DNA from: JACQNR01 sp049515175
GTDB taxonomy: Bacteria > Acidobacteriota > Terriglobia > UBA7540
Assembly (NCBI GenBank): GCA_049515175.1
Contig: JBEKUI010000103.1
Span: 1 to 13,877 of the forward strand
DNA: 13,877 nt
Reading direction: 5' to 3'
Shown: positions 6,827 to 13,123 of the stretch, one piece after another
Layout of the letters: every line of letters starts with the position of its first letter
How positions within the stretch are numbered: position 1 is the first letter of the stretch
The notes under the pieces: generated by a model
The model's database searches: none
What the model was told of the DNA's origin: nothing
What the model saw: the letters and a program-made list of their open reading frames with translations, nothing else
Made by a program: the position numbers and the translations under genes

Positions 6827-6944
6827 GTCACCCCCGCGCCAGCGGGAGTCCACTGCCTCCGCGATGGATTCCCGCGTACGCGGGAATGACTGATGGCGCG
6901 GGAATGACGACCCCGGGTATTCTCATTCCCGCGCAAGCGGGAAT
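6827..6944. repeat. Cluster of ATTCCCGC...GCGGGAAT palindromic repeats (dRS3-like)
   Basis: Three hairpin units occur: CCCGC/GCGGG at 6833-6846, a perfect 20-base palindrome ATTCCCGCGTACGCGGGAAT at 6868-6887, and ATTCCCGC/GCGGGAAT at 6925-6944. A half copy, GCGCGGGAATGAC, is at 6896-6908. Flanks such as GTCA and TCCAC are also shared, and orientation alternates. The core resembles the neisserial dRS3 family and similar REP elements. It fills part of the gap between the convergent 6043-6795 and DUF302 genes and may act as a bidirectional transcript boundary. Confidence 0.75.
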
Positions 6945-6969
6945 CCACCTTGGCTGCCCGCTCCCCCGC

Positions 6970-6981
6970 TGTAGCGCCGGT
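6970..6981 (+). repeat. Fragment of the TGTAGCGCCGG element
   Basis: TGTAGCGCCGGT repeats the left end of the palindromic element at 349-360. The partner arm is missing, so this looks like a truncated copy. Confidence 0.5.
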
Positions 6982-7023
6982 TGGAGCTTGCCCTGACGGA
7001 GGAAGGGACCGGCGATGCGATGG

Positions 7024-7142
7024 GTCATTCTGAGTCCACCGGCTGGCGGACGAAGAATCTGCAGTTCTATCTCGGCCTCAAACCCGAACAACTGCAGACC
7101 CTTCGCGGAGTTTACCCTGAGCGCGGCGAACGGGCTCAGGGT
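7024..7142. repeat. Mosaic intergenic repeat with ACCCTGAGC/GCTCAGGGT hairpin
   Basis: GTCATTCTGAG (7023-7033) and GAAGAATCTGC (about 7052-7062) look like two ends of a dispersed GTCATTCTGAGnnnGAAGAATCTGC-type repeat. CTGCAGTT (7059-7066) and AACTGCAG (7090-7097) are inverted. ACCCTGAGC (7114-7122) pairs perfectly with GCTCAGGGT (7134-7142), a 9-bp stem ending five bases before the DUF302 stop. No coding signal is seen in 6796-7147; this repeat nest explains most of that gap. Confidence 0.55.
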
Positions 7143-7147
7143 GACAT

Positions 7148-7531
7148 CTACGACGCCGCTTCCTGCATCATGTTGATCAGAACTTCTTCGACTTCTTCCG
7201 CGACGGCTTTCAGACCGGGGGTTTGGAAGAGGCTGATGAGCGCGGTGGGGCGCAGCGTGGCGAGGGTGACGCCCGCGCCTTCGCTGTAAACGGCGATGCG
7301 GCAGGGCAGGGCGGTGGCGATCTCGGTGTTGGCTTCCAGAATTTTCTTGGCTTGATGCGGGTTGCAGACTTCATAGACCAGGCAGTCGCGGTCGAACTCC
7401 ACGCCATTTTCCTTCATCTTGGCCTTCAGGTCGTGCACGGCGAGGATGCCAAACTTGTATTTCTCCGCCGCCGCTTCCAGTCGCTTGCGGACTTCACTGA
7501 GACTCTTGCGCGATTCGATGCGATGAAGCAT
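7148..7531 (-). CDS. DUF302-family protein
   Basis: The 127-residue protein starts MLHRIESRKSLSEVRKRLEA. It contains the DUF302 core: GILAVHDLKAKMKENG (28-43), DCLVYEVCNPHQAKKILE (49-66), and the Pro-Cys-Arg strand ALPCRIAVYSEG (74-85) followed by VTLATLRP. DUF302 proteins are small alpha/beta proteins of unknown biochemical function, often near metal, sulfur or redox genes. Cys50, Cys56 and Cys77 are visible and Cys77 is the family-typical position. The start at 7531 is favoured over the in-frame 7588 start because GGAGAG lies six bases upstream and the core begins at once. The protein is probably cytoplasmic (no signal peptide). The gene stands alone, convergent with the degenerate-GGDEF gene. 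Confidence 0.85.
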   Translation of the reverse strand: MLHRIESRKSLSEVRKRLEAAAEKYKFGILAVHDLKAKMKENGVEFDRDCLVYEVCNPHQAKKILEANTEIATALPCRIAVYSEGAGVTLATLRPTALISLFQTPGLKAVAEEVEEVLINMMQEAAS

Positions 7532-8022
7532 TGGACTCTCCTCTTCACGCTGCCCAGGATTGATCCCCATCGAGCGTGGCGCACCCATTGTCGGTGGCTG
7601 GCGCAGAACGCAGCTCTATGGCGTGCGGCATATCCATTGTCCTTGATGGATGCGCGCAGGGGCAAGAGACAAACTGCCCCACCGCCCCTGCTCTACTCCC
7701 CCGAAACCTGACACCTATATTTCCCCGGCGCCCGCTCTTCATTCGCCCGATCGCACAATGGCTCGATCACCCGATGACGCGACTCCCTCCTCGCTACTCC
7801 CTCTCTTTCATCCCTTGACTTACCCTCTCAGTAGCCGTAAAGCATAGCGTTGCCGCAGCGGTTAGCGCGTACTCCGAGCGGTGGAGATGATGCAGGTTGC
7901 AGACACCACGAAACGATGTCTGCGCCCCCCGCCGCCCGCGTGGACAGCTCGTTGAAGCGGCTGGCGATCCATTAGTTCGCCTCAAGGCATAGAGGCGGAG
8001 TATAGAAAGAGTGGAGGATGCG
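7532..8022. other. 491-base gene-free region with repeat fragments and small hairpins
   Basis: No credible gene is seen on either strand; open frames here are short and have repeat-like composition. Contents: ATCCAT/ATGGAT hairpin (7632-7651); a CCCCCGAAACCTGACACC fragment (about 7698-7716) of the repeat family found at 12329-12383 and 12967-12994; CTCCCTCCTCGCTACTCCC-type text at 7785-7803, like 12232-12251; GCAGACA/TGTCTGC stem (7899-7905 with 7917-7923); and CGCCTC/GAGGCG stem (7978-7983 with 7992-7997) just ahead of a TATAGA (8001-8006) that could be a -10 for the next gene, without a clear -35. Confidence 0.55.
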
Positions 8023-9210
8023 ATGCGACAAGTTTGCCATCATCTTTGGAAGCCTGTAGTGGGGTCTTGCTTACTGTTGTTCTGTCTGCTGGGCATTCCA
8101 CGGGGAAGGGCGCAAACTGCGCCGACGAATGCTCCTACCCCGAACTCGGCACTGCCTTCCGTAAGATTTCGTGAAGTGCCAGTGTTCCAAATGCCGGGGA
8201 TCGTGAACGCCTGGGGCGAGAATCATCACGAACACGAAGTTGACTCGAACAGCCCGGCGTATTGGGACGGTGATACGTTCTACCTGATTAATTCCTTCCT
8301 TCATCCCTGGCGCAACTCCGGCCCGGACTTGTTCCACCTCAGTGCGCCGGTCTCGACGCACCTGGGCAGCACCAACGACCGGTTGTGGATTTGGATCGAG
8401 AGCACCTGGAAAGACGATGATGGCACGCTCTACGGCATTTATCATTATGAGCCGGACAACATCTGCTCCGGCAACAGCCATCTTCCCACCGCGCCCAAGA
8501 TCGGCTGGCTCAGGTCGATCGACAACGGGCTGAGTTGGTCAGACTTGGGCTATGTTCTCGCCGCCGACCCTGCCGATTTTCGCTGTGACACCAAGAGTCC
8601 CTGGGACGCCGGCGGGGAGGGTGACTTTTCCGTGATGCTGGACCACCAGAAGGAGTACTTCTACATCTTCTTCAGCAGTTACGTGAAGACTTTCCAGGAG
8701 CAGGGAGTGGGCGTCGCACGCCTGCGCTACGCGGACCGCGACGACGCGGCGGGAAAGGCCCGGAAATGGTACAAGGGGCAATTCAGCGAGCCCGGAGTGG
8801 GAGGGCATTTCACCCCCGTCTTCCCCGCCAAGCTCGACTGGCATGAAGGCAATGCGGACCTCTTCTGGGGCCCGGCCATACACTGGAATACGTACCTGAA
8901 TACCTACGTCATCCTCCTCAACCACGCAGTGGATTCGAAGATGACGCAGGAGGGCATCTACGTCACCTTTAACACCGACCTGGCGAATCCGAAAGGCTGG
9001 AACGAGCCGCAGAGGGTTCTCGACCGGGATGCGATCAAGAAGGCCATCCGCGGCTTTCCCGTCGACCTGTCGAACGGTTGGTATCCGGAAGTGATCGGGA
9101 CGGCGAAAGGAGAGACGGACAAGTTGTGCGGACGCACGGGCCGATTCTTCATGAAGGGAATGTCGCGCCTGGAGATTGTCTTCCTCAAGCCGGGTGAAAA
9201 GGCCGAATGA
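8023..9210 (+). CDS. Secreted protein with Asp-box, probable beta-propeller (glycosidase-like), function unknown
   Basis: The protein has 395 residues. A signal peptide is clear (MRQVCHHLWK, hydrophobic VVGSCLLLFCLLGI, cleavage near GRA-QT, residue 30). The mature part is rich in Trp, Tyr, Asp and His and has repeated short beta-like segments, such as YWDGDTFYLINSFLHPW (80-96), GTLYGIYHYEPDN (134-146) and LFWGPAIHWNTYLNTYVILLN (280-300). SIDNGLSWSDLG (165-176) is an Asp-box (SxDxGxxW), typical of sialidase-like and other beta-propellers; only one is obvious. NGWYPEVIG and WGPAIHWN resemble substrate-facing strands of GH43- or DUF4185-like propellers, which is inference. ATG 8023 is preferred to the in-frame GTG at 8011 because GGAGG (8013-8017) is positioned five bases before it. 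It precedes a second exported protein by 200 bases. Substrate unknown. Confidence 0.75.
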   Translation: MRQVCHHLWKPVVGSCLLLFCLLGIPRGRAQTAPTNAPTPNSALPSVRFREVPVFQMPGIVNAWGENHHEHEVDSNSPAYWDGDTFYLINSFLHPWRNSGPDLFHLSAPVSTHLGSTNDRLWIWIESTWKDDDGTLYGIYHYEPDNICSGNSHLPTAPKIGWLRSIDNGLSWSDLGYVLAADPADFRCDTKSPWDAGGEGDFSVMLDHQKEYFYIFFSSYVKTFQEQGVGVARLRYADRDDAAGKARKWYKGQFSEPGVGGHFTPVFPAKLDWHEGNADLFWGPAIHWNTYLNTYVILLNHAVDSKMTQEGIYVTFNTDLANPKGWNEPQRVLDRDAIKKAIRGFPVDLSNGWYPEVIGTAKGETDKLCGRTGRFFMKGMSRLEIVFLKPGEKAE

Positions 9211-9220
9211 GCGGCAGCCG

Positions 9221-9259
9221 GTAGCCACGGTCCATCGTCCTGTGATTGACCGTGGCTAC
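9221..9259. repeat. Perfect 12-bp inverted repeat GTAGCCACGGTC
   Basis: GTAGCCACGGTC (9221-9232) and GACCGTGGCTAC (9248-9259) form a perfect stem with a 15-base loop, starting 11 bases after the stop of the propeller-like gene. There is no T-tract, so it fits a REP-type mRNA 3'-end element better than an intrinsic terminator. The rest of the 200-base gap shows only a direct AGTCAAAG pair (9315-9322, 9375-9382). Confidence 0.7.
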
Positions 9260-9410
9260 GAGTTTCGGGACTCGCGGGGGAGCAGACGGTGCCCTGTCCT
9301 GAACCCCTGGACCCAGTCAAAGATAAAGCGTGCGCTGGAACCCCTCGATGGGTGTATTGTGTGAGGCTTTGGGGAGTCAAAGCGGAATTTCGTGCTGAGA
9401 TGGTGATCCC

Positions 9411-10433
9411 ATGACCAAGGAAAATGGCCTGTGTTGTGTTTCGATCGCGCTCAGCGCGCTGCTGCTCATTTCCTGCGGCTCCTCCATGACGACCACAAAC
9501 AATAACGGAGGCGGCGGCAACGACGGGGGAGCGGGCAATTGCAGCAACGCGACAACGGGGAGTTCGACCGACTTCAGCACCAGCCCTGTGATTTCCGGCT
9601 GCCCGGTGTTTCCCACGGATAATCCCTGGAACACCGACATCTCGAACTTCTGCGTTGATCCCAATTCAAGCGCCTACATCAACAGCATCAACCAGGATAA
9701 GCAGTACCTGCACGCGGATTTCGGCTCGAATCCCGACTACGGAATCCCTTTCGTGGTGGTGCCCGGCAACCAGCAGTTCGTAGCGATTCTTTTCACCGAA
9801 TTTCCCGGTGAAAGCGACCCGGGGCCCTACCCGGTTTCACCCGACGCGCCCATCGAAGGTGGCATCAATTCCACCGGCGACCGCCATGTATTGACGCTTG
9901 ACGACGGCAACTGCGTGCTCTACGAGCTGTATCACGCCTACAAAGACGCCGGCGATCCCGGGTGGCAAGCGGGTTCCGGCGCTGTCTTCGACCTGCGGTC
10001 CGACGCGCTGCGGCACGACGGGTGGACTTCCGCCGACGCCGCGGGTTTGCCCATCCTTCCCGGGCTCGCCCGCTACGACGAAGTGGCGGCGGGCGCTATC
10101 CAACACGCCCTGCGCTTCACGGTGGCGAGCACCCAGCACGGCTACATTCATCCCGCGACGCACTTCGCCAGCCCGTCCAGCGATCCCTCGCTGCCGCCCA
10201 TGGGCCTGCGTTTGCGCTTGAAGGTATCCTTCGACATCTCCGGCTACACCGGCCAGTCCAAGACCATCCTGACGGCGCTCAAGAAGTATGGAATGATCGT
10301 GGCCGATAACGGCTCCAGCTGGTACGTCACCGGCGCACCCGACAGTCGCTGGGATGACACCGACCTTGACCAACTGAAGACGGTCCCCGGCAACGCCTTC
10401 GAGGTCGTCCAAACCGGCGCGATCCTGCATTAG
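9411..10433 (+). CDS. Conserved lipoprotein of unknown function
   Basis: The protein has 340 residues. The N-terminus is a lipoprotein signal: MTKENGLCCV, hydrophobic SIALSALLLI, lipobox LISC with Cys22. A low-complexity Asn/Gly/Thr linker (25-45) follows. The body is highly patterned: CPVFPTDNPWNTDIS (about 64-78), HVLTLDDGNCVLYELYHAY, GSGAVFDLRSDALRHDGWTS, ADAAGLPILPGLARYDEV, HALRFTV, HGYIHPATHFAS, and near the end ALKKYGMIVADNGSSWYVTG and RWDDTDLDQLKTV. From memory this matches a recurrent secreted family in soil acidobacteria and actinobacteria that has no assigned function. The conserved Asp, Arg, His and Trp residues suggest an enzyme or glycan-binding fold, which is inference. The Shine-Dalgarno is weak (GGTGA before ATG). 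It follows the signal-peptide propeller gene on the same strand. Confidence 0.75.
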   Translation: MTKENGLCCVSIALSALLLISCGSSMTTTNNNGGGGNDGGAGNCSNATTGSSTDFSTSPVISGCPVFPTDNPWNTDISNFCVDPNSSAYINSINQDKQYLHADFGSNPDYGIPFVVVPGNQQFVAILFTEFPGESDPGPYPVSPDAPIEGGINSTGDRHVLTLDDGNCVLYELYHAYKDAGDPGWQAGSGAVFDLRSDALRHDGWTSADAAGLPILPGLARYDEVAAGAIQHALRFTVASTQHGYIHPATHFASPSSDPSLPPMGLRLRLKVSFDISGYTGQSKTILTALKKYGMIVADNGSSWYVTGAPDSRWDDTDLDQLKTVPGNAFEVVQTGAILH

Positions 10434-10483
10434 CCGGCGGGTGGCGCAGGCATCGTTTCCTGATGTCTGCGAATCAGGGAGGA

Positions 10484-10562
10484 GAGTAGCGCGGGCCTGA
10501 CGGCCAGGTCCGCGGTTCGTTCAAGTAAGAGCCGCAGACCTCATAAACGAGGTCTGCCCTAC
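10484..10562. repeat. BIME-like double-hairpin REP element, copy 1
   Basis: The first hairpin is CGCGGGCCTG (10490-10499) with CAGGTCCGCG (10505-10514), loop ACGGC, with one G-T wobble. The second is CAGACCTC (10535-10542) with GAGGTCTG (10549-10556), loop ATAAAC. Outer ends GTAGCGCGG and CTGCCCTAC are roughly inverted. The first 49 bases (10484-10532) recur at 12122-12170 with one base changed, including a non-palindromic linker TTCGTTCAAGTAAGAGC. Just before it, CCTGAT/ATCAGG (10459-10464 with 10473-10478) is a small extra stem after the lipoprotein gene. Confidence 0.85.
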
Positions 10563-10577
10563 CCGCTTCTCAGATTC

Positions 10578-10626
10578 TTAGCAACCGTCCGTCCTTGGAG
10601 GTACAATGACCCGCATCGAGCGGGTC
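10578..10626 (+). promoter_or_regulatory. Possible promoter with hairpin at the predicted transcription start, upstream of the ATPase gene
   Basis: TTAGCA (10578-10583) and TACAAT (10602-10607, 5 of 6) are spaced by 18 bases. Immediately after the -10 lies a perfect stem GACCCGC/GCGGGTC (10608-10614 with 10620-10626, loop ATCGA), where the RNA 5' end would be. This could be an operator or a 5'-stabilising hairpin. It leaves an untranslated leader of about 180 bases to ATG 10803, in which I see no further structure I trust. Confidence 0.4.
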
Positions 10627-10802
10627 GACCCCCCACTGCGAAAAAACGGCTTCACTCCATTTCACGCTGAACCAAGACAGTGATGTTAAGCTAGGAAGCG
10701 AAGGATTCGATCGGTTGAGACAGAGGCATCCTGATGTTTGAACCCTAGTACCCGCTCTCGCCTCTTCAACTTCACGGGAATGAACCTCGGAGGGAGTCAA
10801 CC

Positions 10803-12089
10803 ATGGAGACTAAGGCGAGTCACACCGAAAATCCCATGCCACAGTCGATTGAGGCTACCGGGGTTCCCAGGAACCTGCTCGAAGATCTTGCGTTGAAGAC
10901 TCTTTACCTTCACGGAGAGCTCAGGCTGACCGAACTCGCAACCCACATGGGTCTCAGTTTCGGAATTGTCCACGATCTTTTTGAATCCCTTCGTAAGGAA
11001 GAGTTCCTGGAAGTTAAGGGAATGAAAGAGGGCGCGCAAAGAGTCACCACCACTTTCCGTGGGAAGACGCACGCACTGGAGTTGCTGTCGCTCAGTCAGT
11101 ATGCCGGCCCGGCCCCCGTATCCTTCACAGGATACGTGGAGCGGGTTCAAGCTCAGAGCGTCAGAAGCTTCGAAGTGAAGCCGGAAAGACTGCGGAAGGC
11201 GTTTGAACATCTGGTCCTCAGCGCCGAGGTATTGGATCAGCTCGGGACCGCCGTTGTATCCGGGACGTCGATTTTTCTCTATGGGCCTACCGGAACGGGT
11301 AAGACTTCCATCGCCGAAGCTGTTCCTCGCATCTACCACGACTTCGCGTGGGTCCCTTACGCAGTGGAGGCGGATGGTCAAATCATCACGGTGTATGACC
11401 CCGTCCTGCACGAAAAAGTGGATCATTCCGCTGAGAAGGAGAGCGACGGGCGCTGGGTCCTGTGCCTGCGGCCGCGCGTCGTCGCGGGAGGAGAACTAAC
11501 GATCGAAATGCTCGACCTGCAGTTGAATCCCATCACCAAGTACTATTCGGCTCCCCTGCAGATGAAGGCCAACAACGGCATCCTGATCGTGGACGACTTC
11601 GGTCGGCAACGTGTCGGACCTCAGGAGTTGCTCAACCGCTGGATCGTACCTCTGGATCAACGTATCGATTATCTTACCCTGGCGGGGGGAAGAAAGTTGG
11701 AGATTCCCTTCGAATTGTTCGTCGTGTTCGCCACCAACCTTGATCCTGGTTTGCTTGCCGACGAAGCTTTCTTGCGCCGGATCCGAAACAAGATCAAATT
11801 GGAAATCATGGTGCCGGAACAATTCCACGAGGTTTTCCGTCGCCTGTGCACTCGCTTCAAGCTGGCTTACGATCCCTTGGTCGTCAATAACTTGATCGAA
11901 ATGCTCACCAAGGAACTAAAGCAGCCGCTCCGACCGTGCTATCCCCTGGATATTATTCAGCAGATTCTTTGGTCGGCGCAATACAAGGGAAAAGACCCAC
12001 GCTTGGACCAGGAATCAGTGGCACGAGCTTGTCGCAACTACTTCCTTGCGGTTGGAACTAGTTCGGGGGCGCAAACGAGCAATGCTTAG
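10803..12089 (+). CDS. AAA+ ATPase with N-terminal winged-helix domain
   Basis: The protein has 428 residues. Residues about 24-85 look like a winged helix-turn-helix (LALKTLYLHGELRLTELATH, then GIVHDLFESLRKEEFLEVKG), suggesting DNA or protein binding. The AAA+ core follows: Walker A GPTGTGKTS (161-169, Lys167), Walker B GILIVDDFG (259-267, Asp264-Asp265, an unusual second Asp where Glu is common), sensor-1 VVFATNLDP (307-315, Asn312), and candidate arginine fingers in FLRRIRNKI (323-331). The C-terminal helical lid is residues 335-412. It resembles MoxR-like or remodelling ATPases rather than a transporter or helicase; the client is unknown. The Shine-Dalgarno GGAGGGAG (10789-10796) is strong. 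Codon use is less GC-biased than in the hem operon. The gene is bracketed by near-identical REP-like repeats at 10484 and 12122. No obvious partner gene is adjacent. Confidence 0.85.
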   Translation: METKASHTENPMPQSIEATGVPRNLLEDLALKTLYLHGELRLTELATHMGLSFGIVHDLFESLRKEEFLEVKGMKEGAQRVTTTFRGKTHALELLSLSQYAGPAPVSFTGYVERVQAQSVRSFEVKPERLRKAFEHLVLSAEVLDQLGTAVVSGTSIFLYGPTGTGKTSIAEAVPRIYHDFAWVPYAVEADGQIITVYDPVLHEKVDHSAEKESDGRWVLCLRPRVVAGGELTIEMLDLQLNPITKYYSAPLQMKANNGILIVDDFGRQRVGPQELLNRWIVPLDQRIDYLTLAGGRKLEIPFELFVVFATNLDPGLLADEAFLRRIRNKIKLEIMVPEQFHEVFRRLCTRFKLAYDPLVVNNLIEMLTKELKQPLRPCYPLDIIQQILWSAQYKGKDPRLDQESVARACRNYFLAVGTSSGAQTSNA

Positions 12090-12121
12090 GAAAGTTCAAC
12101 TCACGTTGGCAAGGTAGAAGT

Positions 12122-12170
12122 GAGTAGCGCGGACCTGACGGCCAGGTCCGCGGTTCGTTCAAGTAAGAGC
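12122..12170. repeat. REP-like element, copy 2 (49 bases, 48 identical to copy 1)
   Basis: CGCGGACCTG (12128-12137) and CAGGTCCGCG (12143-12152) form a perfect 10-bp stem, loop ACGGC. The linker TTCGTTCAAGTAAGAGC is identical to copy 1, but the second hairpin of copy 1 is absent and unrelated text starts at 12171. The only difference in 49 bases (A at 12133 against G at 10495) keeps the stem pairable through G-T wobble. It lies 32 bases after the ATPase stop. Confidence 0.85.
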
Positions 12171-12181
12171 TTCCCGCTTGC

Positions 12182-12383
12182 CGTTCATCGTTCATCATTC
12201 AGCCTTCATCATTGCGTCCCCCCGACTCCCTATGCGCGACTCCCTACTCCCGTTTTCTTCTTCCCCCGCCCCTACTCTTCCGGTTTGCCGTTCATCGTTC
12301 ATCGTTCAGAATTCATGGTTCCCGTTCACCCCCGACACCTGGCACCCGAAACCTTTTCTTCTCCCCCCGACACCCGAAACCTG
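12182..12383. repeat. Low-complexity intergenic repeats: GTTCATC and CCCCCGACACC families
   Basis: The gap 12090-12442 has no gene. After REP copy 2 it holds GTTCATCGTTCATCATTCAG-type text at 12182-12213 and 12288-12320. CCCCCGACACC and CACCCGAAACC text occurs at 12329-12355 and 12363-12383, and CGACTCCCTACTCCC-type text at 12232-12251. The same families recur at 12933-12994, and a fragment at about 7698-7716. Base composition is strongly pyrimidine-rich on the plus strand. They are imperfect tandem or dispersed repeats, not CRISPR. Confidence 0.7.
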
Positions 12384-12402
12384 CTCTTCCCGCGAGCCCC
12401 TT

Positions 12403-12432
12403 TTGCTTTTGGCAGCACCTTTCGGCGATAAT
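12403..12432 (+). promoter_or_regulatory. Sigma-70-like promoter of the DUF4258-DUF2283 pair
   Basis: TTGCTT (12403-12408, weak -35) and GATAAT (12427-12432, 5 of 6) are 18 bases apart. Only ten bases separate the -10 from the GTG start at 12443, so transcription would begin a few bases before, or at, the start codon. This fits the lack of any Shine-Dalgarno before that GTG. Confidence 0.5.
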
Positions 12433-12442
12433 CACGGTCGCC

Positions 12443-12679
12443 GTGAAAAGCACGCGCTACTTTGAAGAGCAAGTCCTGCGCAAGCGACCGTACATCCAGC
12501 GCGAGTGGTGCGAACGGATCGTCGCGAATCCGCTGAAGCGAGAAGCGCAACCCGATGGCAGGATTCGATGCTGGGGCGTCGTCCCCGAACTCGGAGGGCG
12601 GGCACTCCGTGTCGTAACCTTGCAGGATGGCGAGACGATTCACAACGCTTTCCCGGACCGTGATTTCAAGCTACCATAA
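12443..12679 (+). CDS. DUF4258-like small protein, candidate toxin of a two-gene unit
   Basis: From GTG at 12443 the protein has 78 residues and begins (M)KSTRYFEEQVLRKRPYIQR. It continues EWCERIVANPLKREAQPDGR (21-40), IRCWGVVPELGGRALRVVTL (41-60), and ends ETIHNAFPDRDFKLP. This pattern of helix, helix, then strands with R...W and LRVV...ETIHNAF is that of DUF4258-type proteins, which have a small RelE/BrnT-like alpha/beta shape. From memory they often precede DUF2283 genes, hence the toxin-antitoxin suggestion, which is unproven. The longer frame starting at 12212 runs through repeats and is rejected. No Shine-Dalgarno precedes the GTG and a -10 box ends ten bases upstream, so translation may be leaderless. 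The next gene follows after 19 bases. Confidence 0.75.
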   Translation: MKSTRYFEEQVLRKRPYIQREWCERIVANPLKREAQPDGRIRCWGVVPELGGRALRVVTLQDGETIHNAFPDRDFKLP

Positions 12680-12698
12680 GGGCAGAGGAGAAAAGGCT

Positions 12699-12914
12699 AT
12701 GAAGCTCCACTACTATCCGGAAACTGACTCCCTGTATATCGACCTCAATTCGCGGCCCAGCGCCGAATCGCGCGAAATCGGCAACGGCCTGGTCATCGAC
12801 TTCGACGCCGAAGGCAACATCGTTGGCATCGACATCGACCACGCCTCGAAGAAACTCGACCTCCAGACCCTCGAAACCGTCTCCGTCCCCGCCCTGACCA
12901 CGCGACTCGCCTGA
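12699..12914 (+). CDS. DUF2283 protein, candidate partner or antitoxin
   Basis: The 71-residue protein starts MKLHYYPETDSLYIDLNSRP. It continues with EIGNGLVIDFDAEGNIVGID (26-45) and IDHASKKLDL (46-55), the DUF2283 signature: two beta-hairpins, an acidic DFDAEGN turn, then a short helix. Family members are small, acidic and of unknown activity, commonly encoded next to small toxin-like proteins. The Shine-Dalgarno GAGGAG (12684-12690) lies about eight bases before the ATG, in contrast with the first gene, which has none. The start is 19 bases after the DUF4258-like stop, so the two form one operon. Family assignment is firm; an antitoxin role is inference. Confidence 0.85.
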   Translation: MKLHYYPETDSLYIDLNSRPSAESREIGNGLVIDFDAEGNIVGIDIDHASKKLDLQTLETVSVPALTTRLA

Positions 12915-12932
12915 GTCCGCGCATCATCGTTG

Positions 12933-12994
12933 ATCGTTCATCATTCAGAATTCATCATTCCCGTCCTCCCCCGACACCTGACACCCGAAACCTG
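12933..12994. repeat. Second block of GTTCATC and CCCCCGACACC repeats
   Basis: ATCGTTCATCATTCAGAATTCATCATT-like text (12933-12959) is followed at once by TCCCCCGACACCTGACACC and CGAAACCTG (12967-12994). The same two families in the same order occur at 12288-12355. It lies 18 bases after the DUF2283 stop, so the pair of small genes is flanked on both sides by these repeats. Confidence 0.7.
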
Positions 12995-13123
12995 TTAAAT
13001 CTATTGCCCTTTATTGGCATTTGTCTTACTGTTTCCCCGACCGATATCCTCGCGCTACAACAAGGCCGGAGTCTGCCGCACACATCGCAGAGGACGCGAT
13101 GTATGCGCCCCCCGCGTGTGTTA

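Noticed and set aside
7794..7985. 63-codon minus-strand frame as a small gene
   Set aside because: No ribosome site, no recognisable motif, and it overlaps hairpins and repeat fragments.
10570..10800. 76-codon minus-strand frame as a gene upstream of the ATPase
   Set aside because: It covers the probable promoter and leader of the ATPase gene and shows no family motif.
10797..11426. 209-codon minus-strand frame opposite the ATPase start
   Set aside because: Antisense to a gene with clear Walker A, Walker B and sensor motifs; no domain visible.
12182..12383. CRISPR array
   Set aside because: The repeated units are short, imperfect and irregularly spaced, with no constant-length unique spacers and no cas genes.
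12120..12465. Plus-strand frames of about 95-155 codons in the repeat region before the DUF4258-like gene
   Set aside because: They translate low-complexity repeat text (Pro/Ser/Phe-rich). Only the part from GTG 12443 matches a protein family.
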